The notes beneath the pieces are model-generated. The model had not been told where the DNA came from and did not search any database. It was given only the letters and a program-made list of their open reading frames with translations. The translations under genes and the position numbers were made by a program. Of a stretch of DNA of 64,000 nt, positions 28,503 to 40,591 are shown one piece after another. Each line of letters starts with the position of its first letter. Within the stretch, counting starts at the first letter, position 1. The stretch is from Lysobacter sp. (GTDB lineage Bacteria > Pseudomonadota > Gammaproteobacteria > Xanthomonadales > Xanthomonadaceae): positions 62,001 to 126,000 of the forward strand of contig SSGH01000024.1 of assembly GCA_008015835.1 (NCBI GenBank). Reading direction: 5' to 3'.

Positions 28503-28922
28503 TTAACGTTCGCGGGTGGCGACGAAACCGACTTTGCGCATGCCCTGGGCCTGAGCGACATTCACCACATCGTTGACGTACCGATACGGCGTGGTTTTGT
28601 CGCCACGGATGTTGAGAGGCGGTTGCGGCGTCTTTTGCGCTTCCACCGACAGCCGGCTTTCCAACTGCTCGCGGGTCACCGGCTCGTCGTTGAAGAACGT
28701 CGCGCCTTTCTCCGTGACCGCGACCGTGATCGGGGGCGGAGGAGCGTTTTTGTCGTCCTTCGGAATCGCTGGCGTCTGCGGCAGATCGACCTTGGTTTTG
28801 TGCGACATCAAGGGTGCAGTAATCATGAAGATGATCAACAACACCAACATCACGTCCACGAGGGGCGTGACGTTGATTTCGGACATCGGGCCGCCGCTGT
28901 CGTTGCCGCTACTGAAGGCCAT
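28503..28922 (-). CDS. exbD: ExbD-type proton-channel subunit (first copy)
   Basis: 139 residues with the same layout ([20 protein letters not shown], then DLPQTPAIPKDD and MRKVGFV). The Asp in the helix is the proton carrier of the ExbBD motor. It starts 42 bp behind exbB and precedes the second copy; the three genes with tonB form one minus-strand unit. Confidence 0.94.
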   Translation of the reverse strand: MAFSSGNDSGGPMSEINVTPLVDVMLVLLIIFMITAPLMSHKTKVDLPQTPAIPKDDKNAPPPPITVAVTEKGATFFNDEPVTREQLESRLSVEAQKTPQPPLNIRGDKTTPYRYVNDVVNVAQAQGMRKVGFVATRER

Positions 28923-28964
28923 GGCTGTGCTCCGTCGAATGCGCTAGTCGAAAGTCGCTGACGA

Positions 28965-29738
28965 TCAGCGCTTGCCGCCGTTCTCGCCGACGCGGGAACC
29001 GGTGGCGAAGAAGTCGTGCAGATCGTGGGCGAAGGTGTCGAACTTGTTGTTCGTGATGCGGTTGCGGCGCACGAAGAAGTTGTACGCGAGCACCGCCGGA
29101 ATCGCCACGAACAGACCGACCGCGGTCATGATCAGCGCTTCGCCCACCGGACCGGCGACGGCGTCGATCGACGCTTGGCCGGTGGCGCCGATGCGGATCA
29201 GCGCGCCGTAAATGCCCCACACGGTGCCGAGCAGGCCGACGAAGGGCGCGGTCGAACCGACGGTGGCGAGCACGGTCAAGCCGCTTTCGAGGTTCATCGA
29301 TTCGCGGGTCACGGCCTGACGCAGCGCGCGGTCCACGAATTCGGAGCGATTCAGCGATTCGACCAGGCGCGAGCCCTCGTGACGCTGATGGTGCGCGGCG
29401 GCCTGGGCGGCGTCGAGCGCGATCTTGGAGAACGGCTCGCTCTTGGGCTGCTCTTCCATGAAGCGAATGGCGTCCTGAGCGTTCGGGGTTTCCCAGAAGG
29501 TCTGGGTCACGGTGTCGCCGCGGCGACGCAGATTCATGTTCTTGATGAAGTTGATCGCGATCCAATAGAACGAGAACAACGACATCAGCAACAGCGTGGC
29601 GGCCACGGTCAACTGAACGACGTATTTTCCGGGGTTACCGAGCATTTCCTGCGCCAGATGGTCGACGCCCATCTGCGACAGAGCGGCGGCGTTGCCGCCG
29701 GCTCCGGAGGTTGCGAGGGTGAGGATGTCCTGCAGCAT
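28965..29738 (-). CDS. exbB: ExbB / MotA-TolQ-ExbB proton channel protein
   Basis: 257 residues with three transmembrane segments: VAATLLLMSLFSFYWIAINF, the TVLATVGSTAPFVGLLGTVW region and EALIMTAVGLFVAIPAVLAY. The conserved GSTAPFVGLLGTVWGIYGA is the family signature. The pentameric ExbB ring with ExbD powers TonB-dependent outer-membrane uptake. It lies 33 bp after tonB. A long N-terminal periplasmic part (QDILTLATSGAGGNAAALSQ) is usual in this lineage. Confidence 0.95.
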   Translation of the reverse strand: MLQDILTLATSGAGGNAAALSQMGVDHLAQEMLGNPGKYVVQLTVAATLLLMSLFSFYWIAINFIKNMNLRRRGDTVTQTFWETPNAQDAIRFMEEQPKSEPFSKIALDAAQAAAHHQRHEGSRLVESLNRSEFVDRALRQAVTRESMNLESGLTVLATVGSTAPFVGLLGTVWGIYGALIRIGATGQASIDAVAGPVGEALIMTAVGLFVAIPAVLAYNFFVRRNRITNNKFDTFAHDLHDFFATGSRVGENGGKR

Positions 29739-29771
29739 GACGCTTACCTTTCTTGTGTGTGGAAGGATGGA

Positions 29772-30443
29772 TTACTCGGTACTGAAGGAGAACGGCAGTC
29801 GGCCGGTTCCCGCAGCGCCGGGGCACAACTTCACCTTGCGCGCCCACGTCGTGGCGGCACGGTCGAGATCGCGATTACGACTGCTCTTGGCGATGCCCAC
29901 ATCGGTCACGGTGCCGTCGGCGGTGAACGTGAGCGACAACACCAGGTCGGTGCTGCCGCCCGCGCGACTGGCGGCGGCCTGCAGCGGGGCGAGCGAAGGC
30001 TTGGAGCAGATGCTGGCGCGCAGATCGTCCGTGTTGCGCGGCGGCGCGCTGGGCGCCGGAGGCGCCGGCGGGGCCGGCGGGGCCGGCGGCGGCGCCGGGG
30101 TGTCGACCGGCGACGGCGGCAGATCGGGCACCGGCGGCGGTTCTTCCGGCGGCGGCTCGACCACGGGCCGCGGGGTTTCCTGCGGCGTGAGTTTGATTTC
30201 TTTGGGCGGTTCCGGCGGCGGCGGCGGCGGGGGCGGCGGCGGCGGCGGCTCGATGATCACCACGCTGGTGACGTCTTCTTCTTCCTGCTGCGCGCCCGGC
30301 GGCGTCACCGGCACCAACAGCAGCATGATCGCCGCGATGTGGGCAGCAATCGCGAAACTGATCGCCGAGATCCGCGGCCAATTCAGGGCGGTGTCTTCGC
30401 GGTCGTCGCGCGTCTTGTCGTGATTCGGCAAGTGGTCGGTCAT
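29772..30443 (-). CDS. tonB: TonB energy transducer
   Basis: 223 residues. A cytoplasmic N terminus and one transmembrane anchor (ISAISFAIAAHIAAIMLLLV) are followed by a Pro-rich spacer: twelve consecutive prolines near residue 65, PPPEEPPPVPDLPPSPVD and a PPAPPAPPAP repeat. The C-terminal part (DLVLSLTFTADGTVTDVGIA) resembles the TonB/TolA C-terminal fold but is shorter than classical TonB and has two cysteines. It spans the periplasm and links ExbBD to receptors. First gene of tonB-exbB-exbD-exbD. Confidence 0.88.
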   Translation of the reverse strand: MTDHLPNHDKTRDDREDTALNWPRISAISFAIAAHIAAIMLLLVPVTPPGAQQEEEDVTSVVIIEPPPPPPPPPPPPEPPKEIKLTPQETPRPVVEPPPEEPPPVPDLPPSPVDTPAPPPAPPAPPAPPAPSAPPRNTDDLRASICSKPSLAPLQAAASRAGGSTDLVLSLTFTADGTVTDVGIAKSSRNRDLDRAATTWARKVKLCPGAAGTGRLPFSFSTE

Positions 30444-30725
30444 GCGCAGCTGGCTCGGGTTTGCAGGCTCGTTATGCGGGCTCTAGGAGCCCTCTCTCGA
30501 AAGACGGGCTCGCCAGGACAGGTTCGAAACGGGTTCGACTCGTACGGGGCTCGCGGAGGCTGGCTCGATAGTACTCGAATTCCGGTTCGGACCATGCCGG
30601 ACGCCGCAGCGCCCTGCTCGGTCGAACCGCGGGCGGCGCATCCTGTGACGTCCGCGGGAACCTCGAAGGATAGCGAATCGTCGGGGACTTACCAACACCC
30701 CCCCTCCGATTCGCGCGTTATGGCG

Positions 30726-31904
30726 TCATTTCCCGGGTAAAGCGAGGATTTTTCTCGCGTCTTCCGGCTTTTTGACGCCCTTGTTCAAGGCGTCTTGCGC
30801 GGCTTGCTTGGCCTCGGCGATGCGATTTTCGTTGCGCAGCACGCGCGCGAGATTCAGCGCGGCCTCGCCGTTTTCGGACGCGGCGGCGGCGCGCTTGAAC
30901 ATCTCGATCGCCTTGGGCGTGTTCTCTTCGGCGTAGTAGGTTTGCGCGATCACCGACAAATCGTTCGCCAATTTCTGCGACGGTTTGATCGCGCCCTTGG
31001 CGATGCCCTCGTCGATCAATTCCACCGCTTCCTTGAGCTTGCCGCCGTTGATCAACGGCACGTACAAGGTGCGATATTCGCTGTCGGTGGTGAGCATGTT
31101 CTTCTGACGCGCGGTCGCCAACAATTCCGACACGCGCTTGTCGTTGCCGGCCTGTTGGAACAACGACACCGCGTTCATCAACGTGGCCTTATCGTCGGGA
31201 TTTTTCGCGAGAATCTGCTCGTACAGCGCCGCGGCTTCGGCCGGGCGTTCGAGTTGGCTGAGCAGATACGCCTTGAAGCCGACCGCTTCGGGTTTGTCGC
31301 TCTTGGTTTCGTTGAGGAAACGATCGAGGCTGGCCAAGGCTTCGGCGTATTGATCCGCTTGGCCCTGCATCACCGCCAGGTTGTAGAGCATCTGGTAGTG
31401 GCCGTTGTTGTCCAGCGCGTCGGCGGCGACGGCTTGTTTGTAATGCTCGATCGCTTTCGCGTAGTTCGGCGGTTCGCGATCGGCTTCGACGCTGGCGGCG
31501 ACTTGGTGCGCGAACGCCTTGTCGTAACCGTTCGCGGCGGGGTCGGCGATCAGCGCTTCGGCTTTCGCCACCGCCTCGTCGCCTTTCTTGGCGTCGAACG
31601 CGGCGACGATCTCGCGTAGGGCTTTGCCGCCTTTGTTGGTCGCCTTCAGGCCGGGATCTTTACGCGTGGCCAGCGGATAGAGCGCCGGCGCTTTTTCGGC
31701 GTTCTCTTGTTTGCGCTGGCGCCCGCGTTCGGACGCGCCCGCCGCGGTACGGCTGCCGCTGGAACTGCGCTTGACGTCTTCCAGGTCGTCGGCCTCGCTG
31801 TCCTGCGCGGAGGCGATGGACGCGAGCCCCAGGCCGAAAACGGCGACGGCGACGGCAGCGGCCTGCACGAGCAGGCGAGGGGTCTGAGCGGCGGGGTGTT
31901 TCAT
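30726..31904 (-). CDS. Secreted TPR-repeat protein next to tonB
   Basis: 392 residues. Signal peptide ending near SIASAQDS; low-complexity Ser/Arg stretch; then several TPR units (YAKAIEHYKQAVAADALDNN, YAEALASLDRFLNE, PAEAAALYEQILAKNPDDKA, PKAIEMFKRAAAASENGEAA). It probably scaffolds a periplasmic complex. It precedes tonB by 282 bp on the same strand; adjacency to TonB/ExbBD is common in xanthomonads and suggests a joint role, which I cannot prove. The 282-bp gap shows no clear terminator. Confidence 0.83.
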   Translation of the reverse strand: MKHPAAQTPRLLVQAAAVAVAVFGLGLASIASAQDSEADDLEDVKRSSSGSRTAAGASERGRQRKQENAEKAPALYPLATRKDPGLKATNKGGKALREIVAAFDAKKGDEAVAKAEALIADPAANGYDKAFAHQVAASVEADREPPNYAKAIEHYKQAVAADALDNNGHYQMLYNLAVMQGQADQYAEALASLDRFLNETKSDKPEAVGFKAYLLSQLERPAEAAALYEQILAKNPDDKATLMNAVSLFQQAGNDKRVSELLATARQKNMLTTDSEYRTLYVPLINGGKLKEAVELIDEGIAKGAIKPSQKLANDLSVIAQTYYAEENTPKAIEMFKRAAAASENGEAALNLARVLRNENRIAEAKQAAQDALNKGVKKPEDARKILALPGK

Positions 31905-31960
31905 GTGACGGTCTCGGATTCGGCGTGGCGATGATGGAAGTGGATGCGGCGGAAGGCGTT

Positions 31961-32782
31961 TTAGCCGCAGCGCGGCTTACGGCCCGCGGCGCGCGCTTGT
32001 TCGTACATGGGCATGAGCTGATCGGCGCGCTTTTGCAGCTCGCCGATGCGGGATCGGGGGTCGGGGTGGGTCGACAACCACTCCGGCGGACGGGCGCCGT
32101 TGGTGGCGGCGATCATGTTCTGCCACAGATCGACGGCCTGACGCGGGTCGAAGCCCGCCTGCGCCATCAAGCGTTGGCCGACGATGTCCGCTTCGGTTTC
32201 CTGAACGCGCGTCCCGGGCAAAAGAAACGTGGTCTGCAGCAGCATGCCGCCGCCCTGCGACACGCTTTGCGCGGCGCCGTCGCCGTAGCGCGAACCCGCG
32301 AGCATGCCGGCGACGGTCAGCGCGGCTTGCGCGCCGTACGCGCGGGTGATGCGCTCGTCGTGATGGCGTTCGATGACGTGGCCGATTTCGTGGCCGATCA
32401 CCGCGGCGAGTTGGTCCTGATTCTTGGCGACATCGAAAATCCCGGTGTACACGCCGACTTTGCCGCCGGGCAAAGCGAACGCGTTGGGGTTTTTATCGAC
32501 GAAGACGGCCTCTTCCCACGCGCGGCGCTGGCCGTCGGGCAATTGCGCGGCGATGGCGTCGACCACGCAGCGCACGTAAGCGGATTGGCGGCCGTCTTGG
32601 GTCAGCGCCTTTTGCGCCTTGGTCTGATCGAAGGCTTGCGCGCCGAGCTGGTCGAGCTGCTGCTGCGACACCGCGCCGACGTATTGCTTGCGCCCGGTGG
32701 ACGACGTGGTCGTCGCGCAACCGGCCACGGCCGTCGCGACGACGGCGCTGAGCAGCGCGATCCGGAAGCGGCGAATGGACAT
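31961..32782 (-). CDS. M48-family metalloprotease lipoprotein
   Basis: 273 residues. Lipobox VAGC (Cys22) makes it a lipoprotein. HEIGH at 131-135 is the zinc-binding HExxH and ETEAD provides the third ligand, as in the LoiP/YcaL/BepA-type proteases that survey outer-membrane proteins. GGKVGVYTGIF and LSTHPDPRSRIGELQ are conserved family segments. It lies between gyrB and the TPR/tonB genes on the same strand, 56 bp from the TPR gene. No TPR tail, unlike BepA. Confidence 0.92.
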   Translation of the reverse strand: MSIRRFRIALLSAVVATAVAGCATTTSSTGRKQYVGAVSQQQLDQLGAQAFDQTKAQKALTQDGRQSAYVRCVVDAIAAQLPDGQRRAWEEAVFVDKNPNAFALPGGKVGVYTGIFDVAKNQDQLAAVIGHEIGHVIERHHDERITRAYGAQAALTVAGMLAGSRYGDGAAQSVSQGGGMLLQTTFLLPGTRVQETEADIVGQRLMAQAGFDPRQAVDLWQNMIAATNGARPPEWLSTHPDPRSRIGELQKRADQLMPMYEQARAAGRKPRCG

Positions 32783-32968
32783 GGCGGAAGCCCTACGGCG
32801 TAAGGGGCGTGTAGGGTTGCACGCTGGCCGGCGATGTCAACCGGTGCGATGAATTTTTTCGACACTTGGCATCGACTTCATCGCCGCGATGCGGTCGGGC
32901 GTTCATCGTCTTTACGTCTTATGAACGAAATTCTTACGGATCGGAAACGAATGTTTCGGCGACGGAAA

Positions 32969-33000
32969 TAAAGAAAAGCGCCCGAAGGCGCCTCTCTTTT
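32969..33000 (-). terminator. Rho-independent terminator after gyrB
   Basis: On the minus strand AGGCGCC, loop TTCG and GGCGCTT are followed by TTCTTTATTT. It lies 20-50 bp beyond the gyrB stop codon. The rest of the 238-bp gap to the M48 gene shows nothing else. Confidence 0.8.
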
Positions 33001-33020
33001 CGTCCGTTTTCGGCGTGCGC

Positions 33021-35840
<2,820 letters not shown>

Positions 35841-36110
35841 ATGACCTACCGATACATCCGTCTTCTCGCCCTCGCCGCCGCCCTTCCGCTTCTGAGCAGC
35901 GGGTTCTCGGCCACGGCCGCGGTCGCGTGCCCCGCCGTGGGAACGACGCTGTATCAGGGCAACACCTGCGCCACGCCCAGCTCGACCCGCGCGCCTTGCT
36001 ACAAGTACGTGGTGACCAGCGTCAGCGGCGGCATCGCCTACGCGAACAAATACGCCAACGCGTATTACACCTGGGCGTATGTCGGGCGGGTTCAGTTCGC
36101 CTGCGGCTAA
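35841..36110 (+). CDS. Small secreted cysteine-containing protein
   Basis: 89 residues. MTYRYIRLLALAAALPLLSS and GFSATAAVA form a signal peptide; the mature 60 residues contain four cysteines (VACPAV, NTCATP, APCYKY, QFACG) and many Tyr/Asn residues (YANKYANAYYTWAYVG), likely a compact disulfide-bonded exported protein. ATG 35841 follows a GGGAG ribosome site. It converges on an effector gene 140 bp away; a link is unproven. No family recognised. Confidence 0.6.
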   Translation: MTYRYIRLLALAAALPLLSSGFSATAAVACPAVGTTLYQGNTCATPSSTRAPCYKYVVTSVSGGIAYANKYANAYYTWAYVGRVQFACG

Positions 36111-36250
36111 GGCATTGTCGAAGCGCTTTTTCCGGTGGATTCGACGTTACGCCGTCGCCCGACGGCGGGATTTGACGTCGCGTCGGCCGCCGCCGCCGCC
36201 GCTTCCACCCGAACGCGATGCCTCGGGCGCAGGCGCCCGGGGCCTGGTTC

Positions 36251-38251
36251 TCACTGCGCGCGCGTCGTCGGCGCGACCGATGGCTGAAGCATGTTGTTCT
36301 GGATCGCCAGTGCTTTCTGCTGCTGGTCTTCCAACGCCGCGTCCGCTTTCTTCGTCGACTCCTCGACCGGGGTTTTGACCGCCGTCTCCAGCGGAACGCT
36401 CACCCGCTTGCTCGCCGGATCCGTCGGGTTGCCTTCGATCGCGATCAAGGTGTCGCCCGATTTGTTCAGGAACACGCTGTCGACGCGATCGAGCGGCGGC
36501 GGGCCCGTCATGGCGGCGGCGGTCACGGCGGCGGCGGCGCGCGCGCGATCGTTCTCGCTCATGTTGCCCCAGGGGATATTCGTTTTCGCCGGGTCGGCCA
36601 TCGCGTTCCACGCTTCGCCGTACATCGGAAACGCGGGGTGCGTCTCGGTGTTCATCGGCAATGTCCCCACCACCTCGATGCCTGTTTCGCCTTTCATGGG
36701 CGGGGCGTCCCAGGTGTAACCCGATGGCGTTTTGATTTTCACCAACTCGGGTTCCAGCGGCGGCGCGGGTTCGATTTTCTCCACCGGAAACGCACCGGTT
36801 TCGCATGCGGCGTCGAATATCGTGGAGGTGATGTTATAGGCGCTTGAGGAGGGATAGTTCGAGGGCGATGCGACTTCGATCGCCGGGGGGACCAAGGCGC
36901 AGCCTGTTTGCTGTTCTTCCTTCGCATCGTAAAAGATGCCGAAGTTCGTGTCCGACGAAGCGACGGGAGCTGCGGCGATCGTGGCTTTACGATACTCGAG
37001 ACCGCTGGCAACGGTGGGATCCATCGCCTCGCGCCGCGTGTCGGCTTCGGGGATCACCGGCGGGCCATAGCCCGCGCGTCCCATCGCGACAGGCGGCTCG
37101 GGGGTGTTGAGCTCCGCGTGAACGTCGCGAACGCCATCCTGCCTGTAGAGCTCGTTGCTGTAGACGGCCCTGTGCTCTGCTGAATCGTGAATGACATTGG
37201 TGCTGCCTTCCTTGACCCTAGAATCCTCCGGTTTGAGCGTCAACATCGGCGTATCGAAATCCACCAGATTGTTGAGGTAGTTCTTCACGAAGTTGGTGTT
37301 GCGTACGCCCAAACCGTTCGCGTAATAGCCGTCGCCGACGTCCGCGTGCGCGCCCGGAACGACGACGTTCAAAGATTTGTTGTCGTCGCTCAAACCCAGC
37401 GGCAAGTGTTGGGAACCGATGAATTGATCGCGCGTTTCGTCTCGCGCCGTGAGCTGCACGGCGCTGATGACGGAAGGCGCCAAACGGCGATCTCGGTTTT
37501 CGAGCTGACCTTCGGGCACCGGATCGACCAATGCCGCGGCTTGCGGAACTTGACCGGGCTCGACGAGACGATGCGGCTTCTCGCTGATGGTGACGCTCCC
37601 GGCGGCGACCAAACCGCCGTCTCGCGTTTCGTATTGGAGGGAATCGGGGTGCACGATTCCGCGCTCTTCCACCAATCGAGTGAAAAGCGCGACTTCCTCG
37701 GCGCCGCGACTGAACCCCATGGATGCGATGCTGATTTCGGCGTTGGGGTCTTTGTCTCGCCAGGCCGCCGCTTGTTTGCAGAACTCCACGTACATCGTTT
37801 CGGCGCGATCGTCGGAGGTGTATCCGAGCGCCCCGTCGATGATGTCGTACCGATCGTCTCCGTACTCGCGCGTCGCGGCGCCCGTGATGTAGGCGGCGGC
37901 GACACGGCCGTCTCCCCACCCGGCGTCGATCTGGTCGTCGATTTGCGCATAAATCTGCGCAACGCCGGTAGGAGCTTCGCTTGGGTTATGCCGATCGTTG
38001 CCGGTGCCGTCGAAAACGGCGAAGAACACATATTTGTTGGGGTCGTTCTGACCCGCCAGGATGGGCGTTTCGACTTGGGCGAGTTGCCGATTGGCTTCGT
38101 CGTAAAGCGCCAGATCCTCTTCGGTGGCGTAGGCGTAGGAAACGCCGTCTAAGGAGGCTTTCTCGCCGGTTTCTGGATCGATCGCATACGCGCGGCCGCG
38201 AACGAGATCTTCGTCGGTTAACCGCCCGTGTGTTTCGTCTTGCGTGGTCAT
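36251..38251 (-). CDS. DUF2235 lipase-type effector with C-terminal XVIPCD-like T4SS signal
   Basis: 666 residues. N-terminal DUF2235 hydrolase: FFAVFDGTGND (about 76-86), nucleophile elbow MGFSRGAEEV (Ser181), and VVPGAHADVGDGYYANG with the catalytic Asp near 304. The same fold kills bacteria as Tle1-type phospholipases. The last 110 residues match the Xanthomonadales T4SS effector domain (XVIPCD): NDRARAAAAVTAAAM, LDRVDSVFLNKSGDTLIAIE, GNPTDPASKRVSVPLETAVK, TPVEEST, then a Gln-rich tail. No signal peptide. It is 45% or so similar by eye to the second effector at 45441. No immunity lipoprotein lies upstream of it, unlike the second copy. ATG 38251 is preferred to 38278 on ribosome-site spacing. 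Confidence 0.85.
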   Translation of the reverse strand: MTTQDETHGRLTDEDLVRGRAYAIDPETGEKASLDGVSYAYATEEDLALYDEANRQLAQVETPILAGQNDPNKYVFFAVFDGTGNDRHNPSEAPTGVAQIYAQIDDQIDAGWGDGRVAAAYITGAATREYGDDRYDIIDGALGYTSDDRAETMYVEFCKQAAAWRDKDPNAEISIASMGFSRGAEEVALFTRLVEERGIVHPDSLQYETRDGGLVAAGSVTISEKPHRLVEPGQVPQAAALVDPVPEGQLENRDRRLAPSVISAVQLTARDETRDQFIGSQHLPLGLSDDNKSLNVVVPGAHADVGDGYYANGLGVRNTNFVKNYLNNLVDFDTPMLTLKPEDSRVKEGSTNVIHDSAEHRAVYSNELYRQDGVRDVHAELNTPEPPVAMGRAGYGPPVIPEADTRREAMDPTVASGLEYRKATIAAAPVASSDTNFGIFYDAKEEQQTGCALVPPAIEVASPSNYPSSSAYNITSTIFDAACETGAFPVEKIEPAPPLEPELVKIKTPSGYTWDAPPMKGETGIEVVGTLPMNTETHPAFPMYGEAWNAMADPAKTNIPWGNMSENDRARAAAAVTAAAMTGPPPLDRVDSVFLNKSGDTLIAIEGNPTDPASKRVSVPLETAVKTPVEESTKKADAALEDQQQKALAIQNNMLQPSVAPTTRAQ

Positions 38252-38379
38252 CTCTCGGCCCTCGTCCCGGTCGCGCATTCATCGAAATGCGCCGTCGCGG
38301 CAGGATCCCCCCCTTTCCGATCATAGCGCGTCGTCGCGGCCGTGCGGATCGGCGCATCGATGACGCGACCCTGACGCGA

Positions 38380-39801
38380 TCACGCCGACGCCGGCAGCGC
38401 GATGCGGATCCGCAGACCGCCGAGGTCCGGCGAGGCGTCCAGTTTGATCGTGCCGCGATGCAGCGCCAGCGCCTCGCGCACGATCGCCAAGCCGAGGCCG
38501 CTGCCTTCCACGCCGCTGCCGGGTTCGCGGTGGAAGCGCTCGAAGATGCGGTCGCGCGCTTCCGGCGGCACGCCGGGGCCGCTGTCTTCCACGCACAGGG
38601 TCGCCCACGAGGTCTGCAGTCGACCGGGTTCCAGCAGGCCCGATTCGCGTTCGAGGGCGACCCGCACGCGGCCGCCCTCGGGGGTGTAGCGCAACGCGTT
38701 GTCGATGAGGTTGCGGACCAAGGACTCCAGCGCCGGTCCGTCGCCCATGACGCGCACCGCGGTCGTGCGCGCGTCCAACGCGATGCGGCGGACGTCGGCG
38801 AGCGCGCGCAGCGCCTCGGTCTGCTGGCACACGAGTTGATCGAATTCGATCGGCACCGATGCCGGCATCGCGGCGTCGGGTTCGAGCCGATTCAGCGTGA
38901 GCAATTGCGACACGAGTCGTTCGATCCGCTCGATCCCGGCGTCCAAACGCAGGCGCGATTCTTCCGTTTCGGCGGCGTCGCGCGCGGTGCGCAGATTATC
39001 GGCGTGCACTTTCAGCGCGGCGATCGGCGTGCGCAGCTCGTGCGCGGCTTCGGCGACGAAACGGCGTTCGCGCGACAGGGCCGATTGCAGCCGCGCCAGC
39101 AAGCTGTTGATCGCGACGACCAACCGTTCGATCTCCACCGGGACGCGCTCGATCTGCAGCGGCGTCATTCGCTCCGGCGCGCGCTCGCCGATCTCCGCGG
39201 ACACGCGACGCAGATCGCGCAGCGACCAGGTCACGATCCACCACACCAACGCCGCCAAGATCGGCAGCGCGATCAGCAGCGGCAGCAGCGTGCCGAACGC
39301 GATTTCCTCGGCGATTTCGGCGCGGATATCCGACACTTCGCCGGTTTGATACCAAAACCCGTTGCGCGAGCGCATCGTGAACGTGCGCCATTGGCGGCCG
39401 TCGATGGTGCGATCGGCGTAACCGGGCCGCAGCGGCGCTAGGGCTTGCAGTGGGCCGCTTTGCGAGCGCAGCAGCAGGGTTCCCGCGGCGTCGCGCACCT
39501 GAAACGCGAGTTTGGTTTCGTAGGCGTGGCCGGTGGTGAACGCCAATTCGTCGCCTTTGCCTTCGGCTTCGCCGTGCCAGACTTCGATCGTCAACGGTTC
39601 GCCGGGCGGATGCCGAGGGATATCCTGCAACGAGCCGTCGACGAGACTGCTCAACACGCGCGCCGAATGCGCGAGTTTGGCGTCGAACAATTCGCCCGCT
39701 TCCTGCAGGCCGACGCGATAGCTGAACCCGGCGGCGACCACCGTCACCAGGGAGACGGTGCCGATCAGCGACACCAGCATCAGTCGACGGATCGAGGTCA
39801 T
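38380..39801 (-). CDS. Sensor histidine kinase, QseC/PmrB-like
   Basis: 473 residues: transmembrane helix 1 near the N terminus (LMLVSLIGTVSLVTVVAAGF), periplasmic sensor of about 140 residues, helix 2 (LLPLLIALPILAALVWWIVT), HAMP-like linker, HisKA with EAAHELRTPIAAL (His254), and HATPase with NLIDNALRYTPEGG, EDSGPGVP and GSGLGLAIV. It autophosphorylates and feeds the adjacent OmpR-type regulator, which starts 46 bp upstream on the same strand. Last gene of the seven-gene set starting at 45086. Signal unknown. Confidence 0.9.
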   Translation of the reverse strand: MTSIRRLMLVSLIGTVSLVTVVAAGFSYRVGLQEAGELFDAKLAHSARVLSSLVDGSLQDIPRHPPGEPLTIEVWHGEAEGKGDELAFTTGHAYETKLAFQVRDAAGTLLLRSQSGPLQALAPLRPGYADRTIDGRQWRTFTMRSRNGFWYQTGEVSDIRAEIAEEIAFGTLLPLLIALPILAALVWWIVTWSLRDLRRVSAEIGERAPERMTPLQIERVPVEIERLVVAINSLLARLQSALSRERRFVAEAAHELRTPIAALKVHADNLRTARDAAETEESRLRLDAGIERIERLVSQLLTLNRLEPDAAMPASVPIEFDQLVCQQTEALRALADVRRIALDARTTAVRVMGDGPALESLVRNLIDNALRYTPEGGRVRVALERESGLLEPGRLQTSWATLCVEDSGPGVPPEARDRIFERFHREPGSGVEGSGLGLAIVREALALHRGTIKLDASPDLGGLRIRIALPASA

Positions 39802-39847
39802 CTCGACACCGAGCGCGGGGCAGGGCGTTCGGGCGCGCGCAACGCGC

Positions 39848-40570
39848 TCACGGCGCGACGGGGCCGTCGTTCTTGTCGGCGCCGGCCTGCCCGGCGGCGA
39901 CGCGTTCGTCCAAGCTGTAGCCGACGCCGCGCACGGTGCGGATCAAGGCCGGCGGCAGTTTTCGCCGCAGATGATGGATGTGCACGTCCAAGGCGTTGCT
40001 GGCCACGTCCTCGTCCCAGCCGTACAGGCGCTGCTGCACGGATTCGCGGGTGACGATCCGGCCCGGACTTTCCATCAGCATCCGCAGCAGGGCGAATTCG
40101 CGCCGCGGCAGATCGATATTGCGGCCCTGCCAACGCAAGGCGAGATTCGCCGGTTCCAATTCCAGCGCGCCGCAGCGCAGCGTGGGATTGGCGCGGCCCT
40201 GGCTGCGGCGCAGCAGGGCGCGGACGCGGGCGATCAGTTCGTTGGTGTCGAACGGTTTGCCGAGGTAGTCGTCGGCGCCCACGTCCAAACCGAGCGTGCG
40301 GTCGGCGGCGCGTTCGCGCGCGCTCAGCACCAGGATCGGCACGGCGGCGCCGAGCCGGCGCGCGGCGCGGATCACTTCGATGCCGTCCATTCGCGGCAGG
40401 CCCAGATCCAGCACCACCAGATCGATTTCGTTGCGTTCGATGTCGTCGCGGATGGCGTTCAGCGCGGAGGCGCCGTCATGAAGCCAGTCCACGCTGTACG
40501 CCGCACGGCGCAAGGCCGTGCGGATGCCCTCCCCCAACGAAACGTCGTCTTCCACCAACAGTACGCGCAT
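39848..40570 (-). CDS. OmpR/PhoB-type response regulator, QseB-like
   Basis: 240 residues. Receiver: MRVLLVEDDVSLGEGIRTAL, VVLDLGLPRMDG with Asp55, LSARE and DDYLGKPF (Lys). Winged-helix output: LTL-type core RCGALELEPANL, RREFALLRMLMESPGRIVTR, NALDVHIHHLRRKL and IRTVRGVGYSL. It binds direct repeats upstream of target genes in the family. It starts 21 bp after the TPR gene and precedes the kinase gene by 46 bp, so it is likely co-transcribed with the biosynthetic-type genes and may regulate them. Confidence 0.93.
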   Translation of the reverse strand: MRVLLVEDDVSLGEGIRTALRRAAYSVDWLHDGASALNAIRDDIERNEIDLVVLDLGLPRMDGIEVIRAARRLGAAVPILVLSARERAADRTLGLDVGADDYLGKPFDTNELIARVRALLRRSQGRANPTLRCGALELEPANLALRWQGRNIDLPRREFALLRMLMESPGRIVTRESVQQRLYGWDEDVASNALDVHIHHLRRKLPPALIRTVRGVGYSLDERVAAGQAGADKNDGPVAP

Positions 40571-40591
40571 GCGCGCAGTGTGCGTTGGCCC

